Shown piece by piece: positions 46,205 through 55,733 of a stretch of DNA of 64,000 nt. The notes under the pieces were generated by a model. That model made no database searches. It saw only the letters and a program-made list of their open reading frames with translations, and had not been told where the DNA came from. Positions within the stretch are counted from its first letter, which is position 1; every line of letters starts with the position of its first letter. The position numbers and the translations under genes were made by a program. Origin of the DNA: Phoronis australis (Eukaryota; Phoronida; Phoronidae); contig NMRA01000064.1 in NCBI GenBank assembly GCA_002633005.1, positions 921,997 to 985,996 of the forward strand, written 5' to 3'.

Positions 46205-47380
46205 CATTGCATGAGGTCATGTCGTTACCAGGATTGACCGAAAGAGATTTTCAACCAAAACTTCAGTCACACCACGTAAGTTGCATTCACTGGATTAACG
46301 TTGGCCAAAATTTTGACGAATGTAACAAATCAAAATTCGTTTTACGCTGTTCAGTCTGTTTCACGGGCTGGTTGCTTCAGTAATTGGACAAAATTGTGTT
46401 TTCACCAAGGACGATGACGCAGACCTCACGAGCTTGTGATCCTACATTGCTACAAAAGGTTTGTCATTATTTTACTGCAAATTTGTCATTCACAATTCAC
46501 GTTTTAGCAAATGGTAGCTAGTGAAGTACCTATATCCATGTACTTTATGACTGTAAGAACACGAAACGGTTGCTGAAATTACAGAACAGACTCTGTGACA
46601 GGCAACTCTTCATGTCGATTTAAACGCAGACAGGCGGGGACTTCGGATCTGGCCGTTTAGCAGTTGACTCGGGGCATCGTAGACATGTTACATACTATGC
46701 AAATTGGTACGCAATATGATGATTTATGGTTTTTAAAATCATGTCCTGAAAAAGATTTTCATTTTTTGTACCCTTTGAATCACTAAAGTCAAAGGTACAA
46801 GCTCCTATTCAGATTTTAGGAAAAACCAAATATATGTCACACATGTGAAGGGAGGGCGTTCTCGCATGGTTTATTCAGATCAATGATAGTGCAGGCTGAT
46901 GACTAAATGGGCGATACTGTTAGTGGAAGTCATTTGTCATACATCTGCAAGTCAAAGACGCTATTATAAATTGACAAGTGTTTAAAGAAGAGTTTTCAAA
47001 AACTATAGGTTAAAGACACGCCTTTTGCGCGATAGCATGCATGAAGTGGTCCTGTACGTCTCGGTGTAGGGGAGGAGGGCTCAGGCGAGCTAGTCCAACC
47101 CTTATACCACTGGGCTAACAGAGAAATGCGATTTACCGCGGCAGCGGAATCGGTACCACCTTCTACAAAGCACTCACCACCAAACATACAATGTGTCCCT
47201 ACTGCCGGAACTGAGGCACACACCGTTACTTCGATCGCACGACTTTTTTGCACGAATTGTGCACCACACGAGTTCTTTCGTTTTTTAAGAGCTTTTTGGA
47301 GAGAAGTTATTTACACATGTGTAGGTCTCATAGCTAGGACACGTGTATACTGATGATGAAACCCGACATTTCAGCAAATT
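46205..47380. other. Intergenic, no supported gene; tRNA-like patch on minus strand
   Basis: At about 47070-47115 the minus strand has GTTAGCCCAGTGGTATAAG, a good A box, but no B box follows, so it is a decayed tRNA-derived patch. Nothing else is recognised. Confidence 0.35.
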
Positions 47381-47392
47381 ATTGGAATACCG

Positions 47393-48553
47393 ATGTTTTC
47401 TGCTGACTTCGACTCCAGTTCACGTATCGAACATAACTTGGAGGACAAGGTGTCGCGTGACTCCTTGGCGACTGAGGTGAGGAAACAGACATTAATCTTT
47501 CCATTGGTTATTATTTTTGCGGCTATATTTTCCCATTCGTTTGCCAATCATGACTGAAATTTTAAAATAAAAATGCACTTCGTACAACTTATCTTCCTAG
47601 TAATTATAATAACGCAGTAATTTTAAGAGTGTCTTTTTCGACTTGAGCCACTGCAAAACAATGCCAATTGGTTTTCATTTTCCAACGAGTATTTCAATAT
47701 TCAAATTCATTTATTACTACCATTTTGGGCCGCCACTTATCACATTTGAACACTGCGTACATGGAGGTTTGTTTTACTCCAAAGTGCTGCACACCGTCTC
47801 CGTTTTTCTGCAGATTAAACCATCAAATCTGGCCAAACCAGCTAAAGATAGACTTCAACAATGGAGGACTCTTGTGTTGATTGCTTTTTGTGTTGGCATG
47901 GTAATAGCTGGAGGAGTGTCCCTTGCTGTGTATTATTTTGGTAATACATCATCATAAATCTGCTCCGTAGAAGCAAGAAACACGCGAAAAAGCAAGACCA
48001 CGCATGTCTTGGTGAAATATCGCCACGCATTACAAGCGAAGCACGTGATAGCTTTTCTTGCGTGCCTTGCGTTTACGGAACACCCCAATTTCGATTTGTT
48101 AATATAGTGTTCGTCACGAAACAGATAAGTGTCTATGGAGACACGCACAGATAATGATGAGATAAAACTCTTCCTAAATGGAAAGTTTAACTAGAAAATG
48201 ATCGAAAAGTTACGTTTTATGAATAAGAGAATTTAAACCAGATTTTCGCATGAGAAGTTTATAAGCTACTCTTTCAACAGACGTGCTTATGCGGAATAAT
48301 GTATTCGTTAATTTGTCTGCACTTGGCATTATAAATTTACCGAAAGGACTTATCTTCACGGATTCTTGTGAAGAAAAAATATAATTTTCATTTTGCAGAT
48401 GAGGTCGCTTCAGCTGACAGCCTGGAGACTTCAGCTTACATTACGACAAAGCCTCCTTCGACAGATAAGGCATTAGAAGGAAGATCGACAAGTTTTAACT
48501 CAAAATCGTCAACTACCATGAGTGAAATTTCCTTCAACAAGAAACGAATATAA
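47393..48553 (+). CDS. Small single-pass membrane protein (3 exons, 121 aa)
   Basis: Predicted exons 47393-47476, 47814-47940 and 48399-48553 join in frame (phases 0 and 1). The GTGAGG and GTAATA donors and the TTTTTCTGCAG and TTTTGCAG acceptors fit well, and the total is 122 codons with the stop. The N-terminus (MFSADFDSSSRIEHNLEDKV) is hydrophilic with no signal peptide. A basic stretch (KPAKDRLQQWR, ~37-46) precedes one membrane helix (LVLIAFCVGMVIAGGVSLAVY, ~48-69), then a Ser/Thr-rich tail. By the positive-inside rule this suggests a type II protein with the tail outside. No known domain. The plus-strand neighbour at 49390 is also a predicted membrane protein with a Thr-rich tail. Upstream exons are possible, since TTTCAG lies at about 47369-47374. 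Confidence 0.5.
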
Positions 48554-48559
48554 CTGGAA

Positions 48560-49330
48560 GATCACAAAAAACAAGCTAGGCTACTCGACCTCGAGACCGC
48601 TCCAACACAATGCATGCGTAGTTATGAAAATATGACCGATTCTAATAAATGTAATACAATGTTGAAAACATTCTTCTATCTATAAGCTAAGAGGTTTCTT
48701 CTGTTTAAGTAAGTAGCAACGTTATTTACCACAAGTACGAATCGAGTCCCTTGAATTTCGTTATCTAATTATCAGCTCATTTAATTTGAAAATTTTTCAA
48801 ACCCTTCAAATAACCACAGAACGTTAACCCGAATACAACGCAGAGGGAGCATGTTTGATGAAAGTTGACGAGAGTCAAGACAGAAAGTTGGAGTTCTCAC
48901 TTCACAATCACAGCGTGTACGGACTCATCGTTTACTAAAAACGCAAAAAGTTGACTGTAAGGTGAACTGGATAACCTGACGAATAATTAGTTGCCATGGA
49001 ACTGTTGGCAAATACCATATATCTGGGATTGTCAAAAAATCACTATTTGATTTGTCACACGAGTGTTTTGAAATGGACAACATACCATGACGGCAAAAAG
49101 CTCTTGCGTTTGACACGAGACACGTCAATGACTTATAATAACGCGCTCTAAGACCGCAAATTGAAAAAAAAAATGCCTGTCCTTCCCACCACAACCCCGC
49201 CCATCACATTTCTCGCTTCTCAGCTTTGGAACAGTCAATCCCACCTAAATGTCCACCCTGTGCATTTCTCGCCATCCGCGGTACAAACTTCATATTGGAT
49301 CTTGAACGCCACGCTCGAAGATCACGAAAA
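48560..49330. other. Intergenic spacer between the two membrane-protein genes
   Basis: No gene recognised. It should contain the 3' UTR of the upstream gene and the promoter of the next; AATAAA-like strings are absent near 48560-48640 apart from TAATAAATG at about 48643. Confidence 0.4.
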
Positions 49331-49389
49331 CACGAGCCGTGAAATTAAGAAGCCAACAGATCGATTGTCATACAACTAAGAAAGTTTGC

Positions 49390-50286
49390 ATGTCTCGAGA
49401 AAACACTGCCAATACCAAGGAAAGCGACAATGTCCAAACTCAAAACGCCCACGGTGAAGAACAGGGACGGAATGATGAATTTACCTTGGAAGTGACTGCA
49501 GAGCGAAGTCCAACTAAAAGACACTATCATTCATTTTTCTGCGGACGCTGTCTTATCCCAAACAACGCACCCAAGTCTGTCCTGATCGCTGGAAAAGTGC
49601 TCGGAGCAAGCACCATATGCGTCATCGTGTTCACTACGTTAACGATTTTTTCATTCGCCATATCAAAGATAAATGATGAAGACGAGACAGAACGTGAACC
49701 GCATGAGGATGAAAACGATGATGATGCGTGGCAAGCCGTCAAACATTTACAAGCTGCTGCGTTGGTTCTTCTAACACTGTCACTGATAACAGCAATCGTG
49801 GCTAGAGCCATCTGGATGTACAATGGTCACTTCATCATCGAGCGTGTCAAGGGGTTCCGCGAGCGTACGCTGGCAAACACCACACTGCCCCTTAATGTAC
49901 AAAATGAAGAGTTTTATGTTGGACTGACGAAGGAGGGCATCGTTACAATAACCACGTTTGTCGACGTTATCCAAACAAAAACACTGGACGACGTTATACC
50001 AGAAACAACAATGGTTGACATTCCACATAAGGAATCGATGGGTAACATCCCGTTCATAACAACCGTGGTTGACAATGAAACGAAACCACCAAAGGCAGAC
50101 ACACAAACAACAGCTGTAATGGCCGACGATACACCAAGAGCAACAATGGCCGACGATACACCAAGAGCGACAATGGCCGCCGATATGCCTCACTCATTAA
50201 CAATGTCTGACATTTCACAAGAAGCAACATTGACTGAGATTCCACATACAGCATCGAGGGACATGTCACAAACAACAAAACAGTAA
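49390..50286 (+). CDS. Two-pass membrane protein with repeat-built tail (298 aa)
   Basis: A single uninterrupted frame. I prefer the ATG at 49390 (MSRENTANTKES); an in-frame ATG at 49339 would add 17 residues. Residues ~63-91 (VLIAGKVLGASTICVIVFTT...) and ~121-143 (AAALVLLTLSLITAIVARAI) are membrane helices. They are separated by a strongly acidic loop (NDEDETEREPHEDENDDD). A Cys pair (FCGRCL) lies just before helix 1. The C-terminal ~100 residues are degenerate 9-10-residue repeats of T-M-x-D-x-P type, with two near-identical units at 50116-50175. No known family recognised. Length, codon-level openness and topology support a real gene. It may be intronless or a large last exon. Confidence 0.6.
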   Translation: MSRENTANTKESDNVQTQNAHGEEQGRNDEFTLEVTAERSPTKRHYHSFFCGRCLIPNNAPKSVLIAGKVLGASTICVIVFTTLTIFSFAISKINDEDETEREPHEDENDDDAWQAVKHLQAAALVLLTLSLITAIVARAIWMYNGHFIIERVKGFRERTLANTTLPLNVQNEEFYVGLTKEGIVTITTFVDVIQTKTLDDVIPETTMVDIPHKESMGNIPFITTVVDNETKPPKADTQTTAVMADDTPRATMADDTPRATMAADMPHSLTMSDISQEATLTEIPHTASRDMSQTTKQ

Positions 50287-50299
50287 GAACGCCTCGATC

Positions 50300-52030
50300 C
50301 AACCAACTAAAAGTACACGTCATCAGGCAATGCTTCTGTGGAGGTTATTAAACGGATGACCAGTAGGCCAAAGTGTTTGTTTGAAGCGACTACAAACCTG
50401 TCGTTGATTCAGACATTTTGCTTGTATCATTATGAAAGTTCGTTTTTGTTTTAAACCAGGGGTCTGTTTGATGAATAGTGGCTAAAGTGTTTCAACACTA
50501 TTAAAATAGTCAAGTCAGAAATTTGGGTATACGATCCACACAACTATTTCTGAAAAAGTATTAAGGCACTTAGGCCCCCTATGAGCAAAAATGCAAAGTG
50601 AATATAGGCACATAACTGCAAGTCACCGATACATGTGTACATGTTGTAAATTATTTCTAGACTGTAATACACTCATAATTACGTCCCTAAATCTTTTTCA
50701 GCAATTGTGAATTGGAAATGTAACGGCAAAAATTCCAGTCTAAGTCTGAGGTCATTTTTCATGAAATGGCTACGGCTCCTCCAGTTGATAATTTATGCCA
50801 CTAGGTGTCAGTTGATTCGTCAAGCAAGGTATTGCGCAATAACTAATTTTCAGTTTTTGCGGGACCAAAAATCACTTTTCATCCGAGTAAAGAAAACGTT
50901 GAGATCAATGATTATACATGTAGTGGTAGGCCTAGCTTTCTAATTCGAAAGTTAGTTCCTTCGAGGAACGCGTGTTTATAAAGGCTATAGTAAACCGAGT
51001 ATACAGTACACTAACATCACTCAGTCACACATCATGAACGCGACCGCTAATGCAATGGTGTCTACAGACAACCTAAATGCTGAATAATAACTGGACAGGT
51101 CTCTATCCTTGTGACAGTTTATTAACATTTCATCAACAGTCTCTTCATATGATTGGTTAGTTACAATCAATACTTCTTATAAAATCAAAAACATTTCTGA
51201 GCTTGGATGATAAGTACATAGCCATATTGTCTAATCTGACACAATCAAAAACATTTCTAAGTTTGATTACAAGTACATCACCATAAGACCGCAGGTTTCT
51301 GAAGTTACCATCAACAGGATTCAGATAATCCTCCACTTACGTGGTAGAAAAACATTTAATTTAAGCGACCAGAATAAGCTCTAGGTTGAATCAGATTGTG
51401 ACAGTTGCCTGATTTTAAAAATACTGACGATATTTATAGTCTGTAAATAATACACACAGCCCAAATTTGGTGCACCTCAGATCTTTACAATAAAACCTCA
51501 TTTTTCGGGTTACAAACCTGAAAGGCATTGGAAAAAGTTACAACGAATAGGTGCGCGTCACGGGCACGTAGCAAAAACACTTTTCAAATCTGGCAATAAC
51601 AGTGCCTATGCAGTCTTTACTGAGTATGAAACTAAAGTACCACAGAGCGGCGTTAAGCACTCACCGTGTGCACCACGTACGCATATGCAGGAGATGAGCA
51701 TTACTTTAACAGTCACACTAAACGGAGCAATGCTAGGGGTACAAAGCAAGTCAGAAATGATCTCGTTATATTGGAACACACCTGCCACTTTTCATCATGA
51801 TTCTTCACAAAGTTTGGAGGATAGGGAGGCAGACGACAAAGAATACGAAAATATAAAGGAAAGTAGGGGGAGAAACGCAGGTCAAATCCAGCTGACATAG
51901 GCCCAGTGCCGCTTGTCTACGCCTATAGTAACTTATTTGCCAAACATCCAACAAGGGAACTTCGCAGATATCACGGCAAATGCAAATGAAAAGAAAATTG
52001 TCTTTTGCCTACTAGGCGACGCTGCAGTAG
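50300..52030. other. Intergenic, no supported gene
   Basis: A weak tandem pair around ATCAAAAACATTTCTRAGYTTG is at about 51180-51290. No coding frame is recognised. Confidence 0.4.
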
Positions 52031-52039
52031 TCGGGCGTT

Positions 52040-52770
52040 GTCCCAAAATCCTCGTCTGTTGTATACTTTTCTCAGTAGAAACAGGTGCAAAATCCAGATC
52101 CACCAAGGCAGGTGAATTGAGCTACAGTACATGCAATTGCCACGAAAGGGCGCCACAGAAGTCGGTCAATCATGCACATACCAGTAACATATGCCAATTT
52201 GGCCAACAGAGAGGCAGACGCCAAAACACAAGACTCAAAATTAATAAAAAATCGCCTGTAGGTGGCATGACATTACATTAATCAATCTGTGAATAGAAAG
52301 CAGTTATGGGTTCTTTAACAGGAACCTACTTGCCCTGTTTCCTGAAATTCTGTTATGGAGTTCTACTGAAGATACGGAGGAAAACGTAAAAAACTAAGAG
52401 TGCCACTAAGGGCGAGTCCCCATCATCCATTGTCATGTTCCCAGAAATACACCAGTCAAAATTTAACACAGATCCCGCATGAGGTTTAATAGGCAATGAC
52501 CATCGCCTCTGTTGGCCCGTTCGGGCCAACAGAGGCGATGGTCATTGCCTAGAGGTTTAAGAGACGCAGTGCAGACGAGACAAAAAATGAAAACAAAACT
52601 GTCACTAGGGGATGCCAGTAGTGAGCTGTCCAAAAATGATTGTCATTAGGAACACATATGCCAATTTCCACAATAATCCTTTAAAAACGATTTGGCCACA
52701 GAGAGGCAGATGCAAGAAACAAAAACACGTGCTGTCATGGGCTCGCCCACTATCTTCATTCTAGCTAATC
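52040..52770. repeat. CTCF-word repeat region, part 1
   Basis: Degenerate copies of a repeat with GCCACTAAGGGCGAG (52402-52416), GTCACTAGGGGATGCC (52601-52616) and CATATGCCAATTT followed by GGCCAACAGAGAGGCAGACG. The same word set recurs at 54.2-54.6 and 55.3-58.1 kb. Contains the perfect hairpin at 52490-52551. Confidence 0.6.
52481..52560. repeat. Perfect 30-bp hairpin flanked by exact 9-bp direct repeats
   Basis: Arms 52490-52519 and 52522-52551 are perfect reverse complements with a 2-bp TT loop (start TAGGCAATGACC, tip GGCCCG/CGGGCC). GAGGTTTAA sits immediately on each side (52481-52489 and 52552-52560) like a target-site duplication. Confidence 0.97.
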
Positions 52771-52774
52771 TGTA

Positions 52775-54185
52775 CTGGAAAGTTTCATAACTAGAGCCAG
52801 CACTATGGCAGACCATCCCCCACTACTGTGGTACCGCTAGCTAGACGACACCTTTGTCAAGAACCACTACACTAGTGAATTTCTATATCACATCGACTCT
52901 GTGGACCCTCCAACAGAGCTTTTTTACATTTATTCTTCAAACATAACATTACAAAAATATTAACAACAGTGTTGAGATAGCATGCGCACACCCAGCCTTT
53001 AATATGGGGGGGGGGTCGAATTTACGACGATCTGGAACTTTTACCAACAAAAAAGCCGAAGGACCAAAAAACGGGGTACCAGGTCCACAGCTGTGAATTG
53101 TGCATATGCGTCTTTTTAATGGACTTTTGTCTCATTTTCTCGGGCTTTTTGTTTCACCTTTTTGCCAACTTCACCAAATGGGGGGTTCATTTGGGGGAGG
53201 GGCTCATTCGAGCACCGAGCCCCCCTGGGGTGCGCGCATGGGTAGTTAATTACATATGATAGACATACACACGTCAGTCACCCAGTGCAGAACACTTTCA
53301 GATTACCTCACATCAAGGTTATCATTGAACACCCATCCAATGACAAACTTCTATTCCATTTCTTGGCACATACATACATATCAAAGAGGATGGCAGTACG
53401 AAAGTCACTATCTACAAGAAACCTACCCGCACTGGTCTGTACTTGAAATTCCACTCAAATCATCATTTCCAGCATAAAAGATGAGTCGTGCATACACTTT
53501 AAACAGAACTGGACAATTAGTAACAGAAGAAAATGAAAAACATCTGGCAGTGGAACAGACATTAAGAATCAAACGTGTTACTTGACAATGACTACTCCGA
53601 CTGGATGTTCGACCTCAGACCCAATATGCCCAAGAAGGCAGACCCTTTTAGAGCAATGTAGACGGAAAAATGTGTAACATCTTCAGAGAACACCAGGTTG
53701 GCACATACCACAAACCATTCAACACCCAATGGAGTGCCTTAGTCCACCGGAAAGACAAGTCAGACAAGAAGAAGAAATGCGGGGTGATATACATGATTTA
53801 ATGCCGTGATTGTCCTGTCAAATATGTTGGGGAGACCGCCTGGAATCTAGGAACACTAAAAGATCACAAAAACATATCATCTGGCAACCCTACAACCGTA
53901 TGGACACATCGCACAACATTTGCAAACCTACAGTCAAAACACTATCAAGAGAAAACAAAAATTGGAATCGTAAAATCAGATTAGCAGTCGAAATCATGAG
54001 CAATAAGCCGAAATTGAACAGAGACAGTAGATATGAATTACTAGCAAGTTACCAGCGCCTCCTCGCAGGTAACAGCTACCAGGTGGTGTTGGACAACCAC
54101 CAACGACCACCCACTCGTGACCACGTGACACAAAGATTTCAGCCAGTACTCCCACAAAGGGCCAAGGACGGTCTCGAAAGCTAGA
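52775..54185 (+). mobile_element. Penelope-like element relic (RT C-terminal part plus GIY-YIG endonuclease)
   Basis: The plus strand reads TMADHPPLLWYR, then LDDTFVKNHYTSEFLYHIDS (an RT motif-C-like YxDDTF with the tyrosine lost, followed by FLxHINSVD). After a MITE insertion it continues IKEDGSTKVTIYKKPTRTGL and LKFHSNHHFQHKR, then RKDKSDKKKKCGVIYMI, CRDCPVKYVGET and NLGTLKDHK. The last part is the GIY-YIG endonuclease with its preceding linker. Stops interrupt the frame, for example TAA at about 53799, so it is dead. Penelope-like retroelements combine a telomerase-like RT with a GIY-YIG nuclease. The N-terminal RT half is absent. Confidence 0.85.
52981..53240. mobile_element. CATGCGCGCACCC inverted-repeat element, copy 2 (inside the Penelope relic)
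   Basis: The ends CATGCGCACACCCAGCC and (reverse-complemented) CATGCGCGCACCCCAGG frame 260 bp, which aligns in opposite orientation with 13545-13792. Poly-G runs flank the interior. It splits the RT region of the Penelope-like element. Confidence 0.8.
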
Positions 54186-54289
54186 GTAACTGTAAGTCCA
54201 CGAACACAAACTGGTCGCCGATAGGTAACTACTCTATCCCCTATCTGTAGAGTGGCTTGCATCATAGAAAGGTAAATGTTAGAAACAGA

Positions 54290-54615
54290 CTTGAAACAGT
54301 AAAAACGGCCACTAGGGAACACAGAGACGAGATGACGTCCTTGTCTTTTTAATAGTTACTTACATGCCAATTTCTTGAAATTCCATCAAGGAAGGCTGAA
54401 GATACAAAGGCAAATGGAAAAACTAACATTGCCACTAGGGAGAGCACACCAGTCTTCATGCCTGTCCAAAAATTCGGTCACACTGTCACATCTGAACAAA
54501 TCTACAAAATTTCCGAAACATCCACCACGAAGTTTTGGAGATACAGCAGAGGACACGATGGAAGGACGGCATAATGCACCCACACATGTACATGGGTGCA
54601 TAAAACCTAACATTC
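54290..54615. repeat. CTCF-word repeat, part 2
   Basis: CGGCCACTAGGGAACACAG (54306-54324) and TTGCCACTAGGGAGAGCACA (54429-54448) are followed by TTTTGGAGATACAGCAGAGG and GGCATAATGCACCCACACAT with GGGTGCATAAAACC. The same tail recurs at 58060-58140, which suggests a repeat unit with a defined 3' end. Confidence 0.65.
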
Positions 54616-54854
54616 CACTAATATCAACATTAATAACAATGGTGATGTGAAGTATATGAATTGGATGAATGAGATAGTGCTGAGCACAATGCAAAGAATA
54701 CATACTATGTATGAGAAAATCCTTTTCATAATGCAAAGGTTAAATGCAAATGTCAGCTTTGGCTGGATTGTATGTATATCACAAATTGGTAAGATTAAAT
54801 ACATGGGACTGAATGATAGGAGAAACAAGACAATGATATAGCACTGACATGTGG

Positions 54855-55120
54855 TCATGACTGCACTATGAGCAATACAAACACTTCTAGTGGTGTGACA
54901 CACTGCACCACAAGCAATACAAACACTTCTAGTGGTGTGACACACTGCACTATGAGCAATACAAACACTTCTAGTGATGTAACACACTGCACTATGATCA
55001 ATACAAATACTTCTAGTGGTGTGACACACTGCACCACGAGCAATTCAAACACTTCTAGTGGTGTGACACACTGCACTATGAGCAATACAAATGTTCCTAG
55101 TGGTGTGATACACCCTGACT
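54855..55120. repeat. 42-bp tandem repeat, about 6 copies
   Basis: AGCAATACAAACACTTCTAG recurs with a strict 42-bp period (54871, 54913, 54955, 54997 as ATCAATAC, 55039, 55081), each followed by GGTGTGACACACTGCAC. As 42 is a multiple of three, frames stay open on both strands (SNTNTSSGVTHCT on +, TPLEVFVLLIVQCV on -). It is read as a minisatellite, not a gene. Confidence 0.95.
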
Positions 55121-55209
55121 CTCTAATAGTAGTTTCTTGTACTATAATCAGTCTAATTTGACTACTTGGATATCTGGGGCAGCCGCATTCCAAAATCACT
55201 GCCAAGGGA

Positions 55210-55720
55210 CATCAAAAATCAGTCTAAGAAGTGCTCAACAAGGGGTGCTGACTGCCATTAAATCTAGGTAAAAATCCGCTGGTGCCAGCTAGGACATCCC
55301 TGCAATACATCTCTGTGTGAATTTTCACCAAAATCTGTTGTGGAATTTAGACACTATTTACCAACCAATGTCCTTTAAAAACAGTCAATAGGAGGTGCCA
55401 TGGTAGTAATAACATTCCTAAAATCAACCAGTTTTTTTAATCTGTCAGGCTTTTCTAACAATAATAGATGAATGGGATTCTCAACAAAAACTCAGATGAC
55501 CAAAGGTGGCATTAATCGACTGCATCTGAAAACCAACTGGTGAGGACACATTTCAGTCAGGTAACTGCATCAAGTTTTGTCAAAATTCTACGTCACTAGG
55601 TCAACACTAGATGGACAACCAGTTTTCTGGTGGTCCTTGAAAAGCAATTGACATCTCTGGTTGGATTGCACAACACTTATTTGTGAGAAAACTAGAAAAT
55701 TCAGGGTGAAATAGACGAAT
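55210..55720. repeat. CTCF-word repeat, part 3 (diverged), 3' of the transporter gene
   Basis: Diverged copies such as GTCAATAGGAGGTGCCATGG (55384-55403), AATTTTCACCAAAATCTGT and ATTCTACGTCACTAGGTC. The 3' UTR of the SLC18B1-like gene must lie in this stretch. No other gene is seen. Confidence 0.45.
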
Positions 55721-55733
55721 GAAATGGTGAACA

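Noticed and set aside
47000-47253. Minus-strand ORF of 85 codons
   Set aside because: Overlaps a decayed tRNA-like patch and has no recognisable domain or splice context.
49345-50323. Several minus-strand ORFs with repeated Cys-rich peptides (e.g. at 49780-50193)
   Set aside because: Antisense of the two-pass membrane-protein gene; the apparent repeats are the reverse of its coding repeats.
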